From the NCBI GenBank assembly GCA_031284195.1, contig JAITAI010000214.1, forward strand, positions 1-10,478: a stretch of 10,478 nucleotides of DNA, in the 5' to 3' direction. Source of the stretch: Treponema sp. Lineage in GTDB: Bacteria > Spirochaetota > Spirochaetia > Treponematales > Breznakiellaceae. Numbering within the stretch: the first letter of the stretch is position 1; every line of letters starts with the position of its first letter. Position numbers and translations under genes: made by a program. The notes under the pieces were generated by a model. That model was not told the origin of the DNA and searched no databases. It saw only the letters and a list, made by a program, of their open reading frames with translations. Shown one piece after another: positions 7,780 to 10,478 of the stretch.

Positions 7780-7842
7780 AACAGCCCTTCCCCTGCTGCC
7801 TACCCTAACTAAAGCCCCCGGCCTTTAGGAGGCTTCGCTGTT
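7780..7842 (-). promoter_or_regulatory. Folded 5' leader element ahead of the TPR-Mrr gene
   Basis: In the minus-strand RNA, AACAGC (7842-7837) pairs with GCUGUU (7785-7780) and encloses a strong hairpin at 7835-7812: AAGCCUCC, loop UAAAGGCC, GGGGGCUU, eight pairs with one G-U. The wobble becomes a C-A mismatch on the other strand, which favours a minus-strand RNA. The outer stem is followed by GUUUUGU, so it could act as a weak terminator or attenuator. The inner arm contains CCUCCU, a copy of the anti-Shine-Dalgarno core. It matches no riboswitch I know. Confidence 0.45.
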
Positions 7843-7953
7843 TTTCTGTATTTTCGATAAACTCGTACCTCTTATACGGACATAAAACCAAATTCCCAGA
7901 CTTCTTGAACTCTATTCACCTCACAAGCAGCTTCTACCCTTCCTATTCAGGCC

Positions 7954-7981
7954 AGTATATCGGAAAAGCACAACAATACAA
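7954..7981 (-). promoter_or_regulatory. Probable promoter of the TPR-Mrr gene
   Basis: TTGTAT (7981-7976), a 16-base spacer and TATACT (7959-7954). The -10 box is good and the -35 box poor. It would start transcription near 7947 and leave a leader of about 208 bases before ATG 7739. Confidence 0.4.
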
Positions 7982-8022
7982 AGCCTCAAACCGCTGTCTT
8001 TTGTATTTTGCATAGAGGCTTT
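7980..8022 (-). repeat. 8-base inverted repeat, possible terminator of the lipoprotein unit
   Basis: AAAGCCTC (8022-8015, minus reading) pairs with GAGGCTTT (7987-7980) across a 27-base loop. An A-run precedes it and a T-rich but interrupted stretch (TTTGTATTGTT) follows. It overlaps the -35 box of the downstream promoter. The long loop and broken T-tract make a terminator only possible. Confidence 0.3.
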
Positions 8023-8033
8023 TTCACCATGTC

Positions 8034-8050
8034 AGCCTTTGAAAAAGGCT
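8034..8050. repeat. Perfect hairpin, 7-base stem with 3-base loop
   Basis: AGCCTTT-GAA-AAAGGCT on the plus strand. No T-tract follows on either strand, so it is not a standard terminator. Its arms share the AAGCCT/AGGCTT core with the neighbouring inverted repeat, so the two could form alternative pairings. Confidence 0.5.
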
Positions 8051-8146
8051 CCATATCCAATACCTGTTTTGTATAGTTAAATTGTCGGCTTCATATACCG
8101 GTTTTTAAACCTGGTGAACCCGGATAAACGCGCTAGTTGAGGGCGG

Positions 8147-8800
8147 CTACCATCCTATTTCCATATTCATCCCCCGGTTATGGGTCAGCACCGATCCCAG
8201 AGGAGCCGCGAAAGAAACTTGTTTTCCCTGGGGAACCAGGACCATTCCAGGCAAGGTATCCAAGAAGCTTCCCTCCCGGTCATACACCCTCAAGGACCCC
8301 TCTCCTGGAAAGGACAGGTTCACCTGGAGGACATACCCCGCAGAAACCGCCTCTAAAAGGGCCAGCAGATCCGGATCCGGCTTGTCCATGCCTTCGGTGA
8401 AGGTGAGGGTAAGCCGGTACTTTCCCTGTTCCTGCACCAGGGAAGCCCGCTGTCCGGTGGCATCGAGAAAACGAACCAGTACCGCAGGATCCGCGAATTC
8501 CAGCTTGACCTGATGGTACCGATCCTTTTCATCATCCTTTGAAGAAAAAGACACCAGTCGAAGCCCTGGGACCCGCTCCTGGGTACGCTCAAAATCAGCC
8601 TTCCCCACGGGAACCGGGGGCCATCGTTCATTACCGTCCAGTTTCCCCAGGGATTCCAACATTCGGGAAAAACGGTACTCAAGAACCATGGTACCCGAAC
8701 CGTTCGGGTGCAGGGTAATATCCGCCTGTACCCCAATACAAGAACTCAACAGGAGCATAACGGCGATGAGGATACTCAACCCCCCTTTAATCTGTTTCAT
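8147..8800 (-). CDS. Small lipoprotein, possibly LppM/DUF3153-like
   Basis: The product has 217 residues. The N-terminus MKQIKGGLSILIAVMLLLSS leads into C21 (lipobox LSSC, of the loose type spirochaetes accept), so it should be lipidated and held at the membrane facing the periplasm. After the cysteine comes ADITLHPNGSGTMVLEYRFS (26-45), a start typical of lipoproteins whose domain opens with a conserved D-G/N-x-S-G-x-hydrophobic strand, such as LppM or DUF3153; this is a guess from pattern. The rest is alternating beta strands, for example KYRLTLTFTEG and YVLQVNLSF, with no cysteines and no further membrane helix. The same frame extends to a TTG at 8848, but ATG 8800 has a strong AAGGA six bases ahead and opens the signal. 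It follows the DUF503 gene by 44 bases and is probably cotranscribed. Confidence 0.85.
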   Translation of the reverse strand: MKQIKGGLSILIAVMLLLSSCIGVQADITLHPNGSGTMVLEYRFSRMLESLGKLDGNERWPPVPVGKADFERTQERVPGLRLVSFSSKDDEKDRYHQVKLEFADPAVLVRFLDATGQRASLVQEQGKYRLTLTFTEGMDKPDPDLLALLEAVSAGYVLQVNLSFPGEGSLRVYDREGSFLDTLPGMVLVPQGKQVSFAAPLGSVLTHNRGMNMEIGW

Positions 8801-8806
8801 ATATAT

Positions 8807-8811
8807 TCCTT
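8807..8811 (-). promoter_or_regulatory. Ribosome binding site AAGGA that sets the lipoprotein start
   Basis: AAGGA followed by six bases (ATATAT) and ATG 8800. This site makes the upstream TTG at 8848, which would put 16 extra residues ahead of the signal peptide, unlikely. Confidence 0.7.
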
Positions 8812-8844
8812 CTTTCTTTAAGAAAACAATAACAAATAAAAAAA

Positions 8845-9132
8845 TCAAAACGCTTCCGAATAAATACGCACATCCTGAATACGAACCGGTACTTCCTGTT
8901 CTATCATAGCCAAAGCCTTATGCAATACCGTCTCACCAAAGTCTTTGGAATTGGATACCAAGGCGCCCCCGATTTGGGCAAAGCAAAGTGAATCCTGTAG
9001 GTCCACTTCGGCAACGCTCAAGTGAAACCGGCGCTGCAGCTTATCCTTTACCGACCGGAGTATCCGTCGTTTCTCCTTGATAGTATCCACCTCAGGCACC
9101 TCAAAAATTATCTGTATCATCGAAACAATCAT
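8845..9132 (-). CDS. DUF503 / YlxP-like protein
   Basis: The product has 95 residues, the usual size for DUF503. The family hallmark is plain: a strand ending in EVPEVDTIKEKRRILRSVKD (11-30), matching the S-L-K-E-K-R-R-x-x-x-S-L-K-D core, then FHLSVAEVDLQDS (36-48) and IGGALVSNSKDFGETVL (54-70). DUF503 proteins are small ferredoxin-like alpha/beta proteins, often encoded beside infB or rbfA and linked by context to ribosome maturation. Here neither neighbour is present, so that link has no support in this window. ATG 9132 is chosen because the family starts about 20 residues before K-E-K-R-R; the ribosome site is a modest AAGAG six bases upstream. The start overlaps, as ATGA, the stop of a short open frame upstream, which may be the tail of a lost gene. 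Confidence 0.9.
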   Translation of the reverse strand: MIVSMIQIIFEVPEVDTIKEKRRILRSVKDKLQRRFHLSVAEVDLQDSLCFAQIGGALVSNSKDFGETVLHKALAMIEQEVPVRIQDVRIYSEAF

Positions 9133-9151
9133 TTTTTTCTCTTACTACTCA

Positions 9152-9167
9152 TGCGGCTTACTCCGCA
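9152..9167 (-). repeat. Short hairpin just before the DUF503 ribosome site
   Basis: TGCGG, loop AGTAAG, CCGCA on the minus strand, five pairs, ending 19 bases before the ATG. It may shape access to the start, but could be chance. Confidence 0.35.
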
Positions 9168-9209
9168 AGACCGGCGTCCTCTTTCTTTATCTTTCCCGGC
9201 TTTTAAATC

Positions 9210-9241
9210 GGAGCTGCGGGGTTAGCACCCCCGGCAGTTCC
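9210..9241 (-). repeat. Strong GC-rich stem-loop
   Basis: Reading the minus strand, GGA pairs with TCC, CTGC with GCAG and GGGG with CCCC, with one A-C mismatch and one bulged C, closing a seven-base loop. No T-tract follows (GATTTAAAAG), so it is not a simple terminator. Confidence 0.5.
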
Positions 9242-9294
9242 TCTCCGAGCCGAACTCGTTCTGTTCAGAGCCCGGATAGTTCCCCTGTGAACTG
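9235..9294 (-). ncRNA. Candidate nested RNA fold with strand-specific wobble pairs
   Basis: In minus-strand RNA, CAGUUC (9294-9289) pairs with GAACUG (9240-9235). Inside it CCGGGCUC (9275-9268) pairs with GAGUUCGG (9257-9250), eight pairs including two G-U, around a ten-base loop. The wobbles hold only in minus-strand RNA. The outer stem competes with the neighbouring GC-rich stem-loop for the same bases. No known RNA family was recognised and the call rests on pairing found by eye. Confidence 0.25.
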
Positions 9295-9447
9295 AATTAA
9301 TCTGTTTCCCAGGCTGAATTACCAGGGCTTTGGGGAACATTCGGCGAGGGCGAAACGGAAATGTCCAGCCGAACGCTGATTTCCGGGATTGTAACTCCTG
9401 TTACGGGCCATACGGAGAAAGGGGCCTCTGGGTAACATGAGTTAATT

Positions 9448-9476
9448 AAGAATACAATGCATGACATTTTATTCTT
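9448..9476. repeat. AT-rich imperfect palindrome
   Basis: Arms AAGAATA/TATTCTT (7 pairs), one mismatch, then AATG/CATT (4 pairs) around a five-base loop. It sits where AT-rich sequence gives way to GC-rich sequence. No T-tract follows. It could be a terminator-like structure of the TPR gene, an operator, or the edge of an inserted element. Confidence 0.5.
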
Positions 9477-9566
9477 GTACAAGTCCTTTGTTCTTTTTTC
9501 TAGTGAAACATGGACTGAAATACCACGGTAGAACAAGACCAAAGAGAAAGCGACCTGCCGTACGGT

Positions 9567-10478
9567 TCAACCCTCGCCGCTATCATCTAAGGAACCCTCA
9601 GACGCTTCCGCTGAAGCAGGATCCCCTTCAGTATCGGTCTCGGCTTCCTCGACATGAGGGCCTTCATCAATGAGCCGGCGGATTGCCGCTTTATGGGTCT
9701 CAGAGATCCCCTCTTCTGCCATGAGGGTCTCCAAGGTATCCCGGTCGTCAAACCCTTCCCTCATGGCCGTGGTGAGCTCAGTGATGCCTTCTTCGTTTTC
9801 AGAATCCGCGATCAAGAGGAGCCGCGCTAAGGTATAACGAACCTGGGAGGGGGAAAGATCCTGCGAAAGTACGGTCTGCTGAGGAAGTTCCTTGAGTAAG
9901 GTTCGGTATTCTTCCACTGCCCGGGCATAGAACCCGCCAGCTTCCAGAGCCGAGGCATACTCAAAACGTACCTGGGGATCGCTCTTTTCTCCATTAGCCT
10001 CAAACCATTGGGCGTAGCTATCCACTGCCTCGGGTTTTTGCTGTGCTTTCTGAGCCCGGGCAAAGAGGAGAAGCACATCCTTATTCTCCTGCAAGGCAAA
10101 GGGATAGGCGGCTAAGGCCTGTTCGCTCTGGCCGTACTTTTCCATGGCATAGAGAACCAGGGCGTAATTGTACCCGTCATCGGCGCTTTCCGGGGCCAAG
10201 GCTAATACCTGCTGGTATAGGGCCTCGGCCTGCTCTATATTCCCCATCTTAATATGGGTATAGGCTGCGGCTTTGAGGACCATGAGGTTCACCGGATCCT
10301 TTTTGAGGAGCTTTTCAAAAAACGTAAGGGCCTCAGCATAGTGCTTGGTTTCAAAGGCGATTCTGCCTAGGTTGTATTCTGAAGCCACCTTGGTTTTATC
10401 CACTGCTTTTGCCCGGTTGAGCCATTGCTCTGCTTCGGTATATTTTCCCAGTTCCAAGTAGGCCATGCCGATGGCATA
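9567..10478 (-). CDS. TPR-repeat protein, C-terminal part (start outside window)
   Basis: The frame is open for 303 codons from the right edge to TGA at 9569; the N-terminus is missing. An internal ATG at 10466 lies inside the first visible repeat (YAIGMAYLELGKYTEAEQWL), so it is not the start. At least four TPR units follow, for example ASEYNLGRIAFETKHYAEAL, a unit with KAAAYTHIKMGNIEQAEALY and one with RFEYASALEAGGFYARAVEE. The repeats end at about residue 215 of the visible part, followed by a helical linker (AAIRRLIDEGPHVEE) and a very acidic, probably disordered tail rich in D, E, S and G (ETDTEGDPASAEASEG...). TPR arrays bind partner proteins; the partner and the cell compartment cannot be told without the N-terminus. 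The reading frame stays open 81 codons past the TGA, treated here as chance. Confidence 0.88.
   Translation of the reverse strand, partial: YAIGMAYLELGKYTEAEQWLNRAKAVDKTKVASEYNLGRIAFETKHYAEALTFFEKLLKKDPVNLMVLKAAAYTHIKMGNIEQAEALYQQVLALAPESADDGYNYALVLYAMEKYGQSEQALAAYPFALQENKDVLLLFARAQKAQQKPEAVDSYAQWFEANGEKSDPQVRFEYASALEAGGFYARAVEEYRTLLKELPQQTVLSQDLSPSQVRYTLARLLLIADSENEEGITELTTAMREGFDDRDTLETLMAEEGISETHKAAIRRLIDEGPHVEEAETDTEGDPASAEASEGSLDDSGEG

Larger units (their letters stand above)
7740..8146. other. 407-base intergenic region with promoter, leader and inverted repeats
   Basis: No open frame here has a believable start, ribosome site and protein-like composition. The right part (about 7980-8050) holds two inverted repeats. 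The middle has a likely promoter for the TPR-Mrr gene, and the left 200 bases would be its transcribed leader, with a two-helix fold at 7780-7842. Confidence 0.6.
9133..9566. other. 434-base region without a recognisable gene, hairpin-rich
   Basis: Composition changes near 9440: the right half is AT-rich with a 29-base palindrome, the left half GC-rich. All three minus frames carry open stretches broken by stops, none with a good ribosome site and start. Several stem-loops lie in the GC-rich half. It could be a structured RNA, a decayed gene or a small repeated element. No clear promoter for the DUF503 gene was found; TAAAAT at about 9473-9468 is the best -10 candidate, without a good -35 box. 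Confidence 0.5.

Noticed and set aside
7740..7781. TTG start for the TPR-Mrr protein
   Set aside because: The ATG at 7739 directly precedes the membrane helix; the extension adds 14 unlikely residues and lacks a ribosome site.
7801..7860. Plus-strand terminator (hairpin then TTTTT)
   Set aside because: No plus-strand gene ends nearby, five bases separate stem and T-run, and the stem has a C-A mismatch on that strand but a G-U pair on the other.
7870..7917. 15-codon leader peptide starting GTG in the TPR-Mrr leader
   Set aside because: No well-placed ribosome site and no run of regulatory codons.
8801..8848. TTG start for the lipoprotein, overlapping the DUF503 stop
   Set aside because: It would put a second hydrophobic stretch ahead of the signal peptide, and the strong AAGGA site serves ATG 8800.
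9297..9542. 81-codon minus frame in line with the TPR gene after its TGA
   Set aside because: No ribosome site, no recognisable domain, and composition shifts halfway. Read-through of the TGA has no supporting signal, so it is left as chance or remnant.
9133..9566. tRNA, tmRNA, RNase P RNA, SRP RNA or integron attC site
   Set aside because: None of the conserved cores (such as GAGGAAAGTCC of RNase P RNA or the paired GTTRRRY/RYYYAAC sites of attC) was found in a proper arrangement.

Overview
All genes in this window lie on the minus strand, so it reads from right to left. The mix points to a spirochaete, most likely Treponema or a close relative: a nucleoside kinase with a TGS domain, a membrane-anchored TPR protein with an Mrr-like tail resembling the treponemal TP0095 type, several TPR proteins, a loose spirochaetal lipobox and roughly balanced base composition. 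The genus is an inference from memory of these families, not the result of a search.

From right to left: (1) 10478-9567 is the 3' part of a large TPR protein whose start lies outside the window. (2) 9566-9133 is a 434-base stretch with no convincing gene. It has an AT-rich half with a palindrome and a GC-rich half full of hairpins. (3) 9132-8147 is a two-gene unit, a DUF503/YlxP-like protein followed by a small lipoprotein. (4) 8146-7740 is a 407-base non-coding stretch with inverted repeats, a likely promoter and a folded 5' leader. (5) 7739-6387 is the TPR protein with a degenerate Mrr-type nuclease fold. (6) A well-formed promoter at 6403-6375 precedes an operon of four genes: a small glycine-rich membrane protein, miaB (GTG start, 4-base overlap), a LapA/DUF1049-like membrane protein (31-base overlap with miaB), and a secreted TPR-SPOR protein. 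(7) After a 123-base gap come the TGS-nucleoside kinase and, 5 bases later, a membrane-anchored protein kinase-like protein without catalytic residues, which runs off the left edge.

In function this is mostly housekeeping (tRNA modification by MiaB, nucleoside salvage) mixed with envelope genes (LapA-like, SPOR, lipoprotein, two TPR proteins). No RNA gene, transposase or CRISPR array could be recognised. The best candidates for something new are the apparent pseudokinase next to the nucleoside kinase, the inactive-looking Mrr domain on a membrane TPR protein, the folded leader in front of that gene, and the hairpin-rich non-coding segment at 9133-9440.
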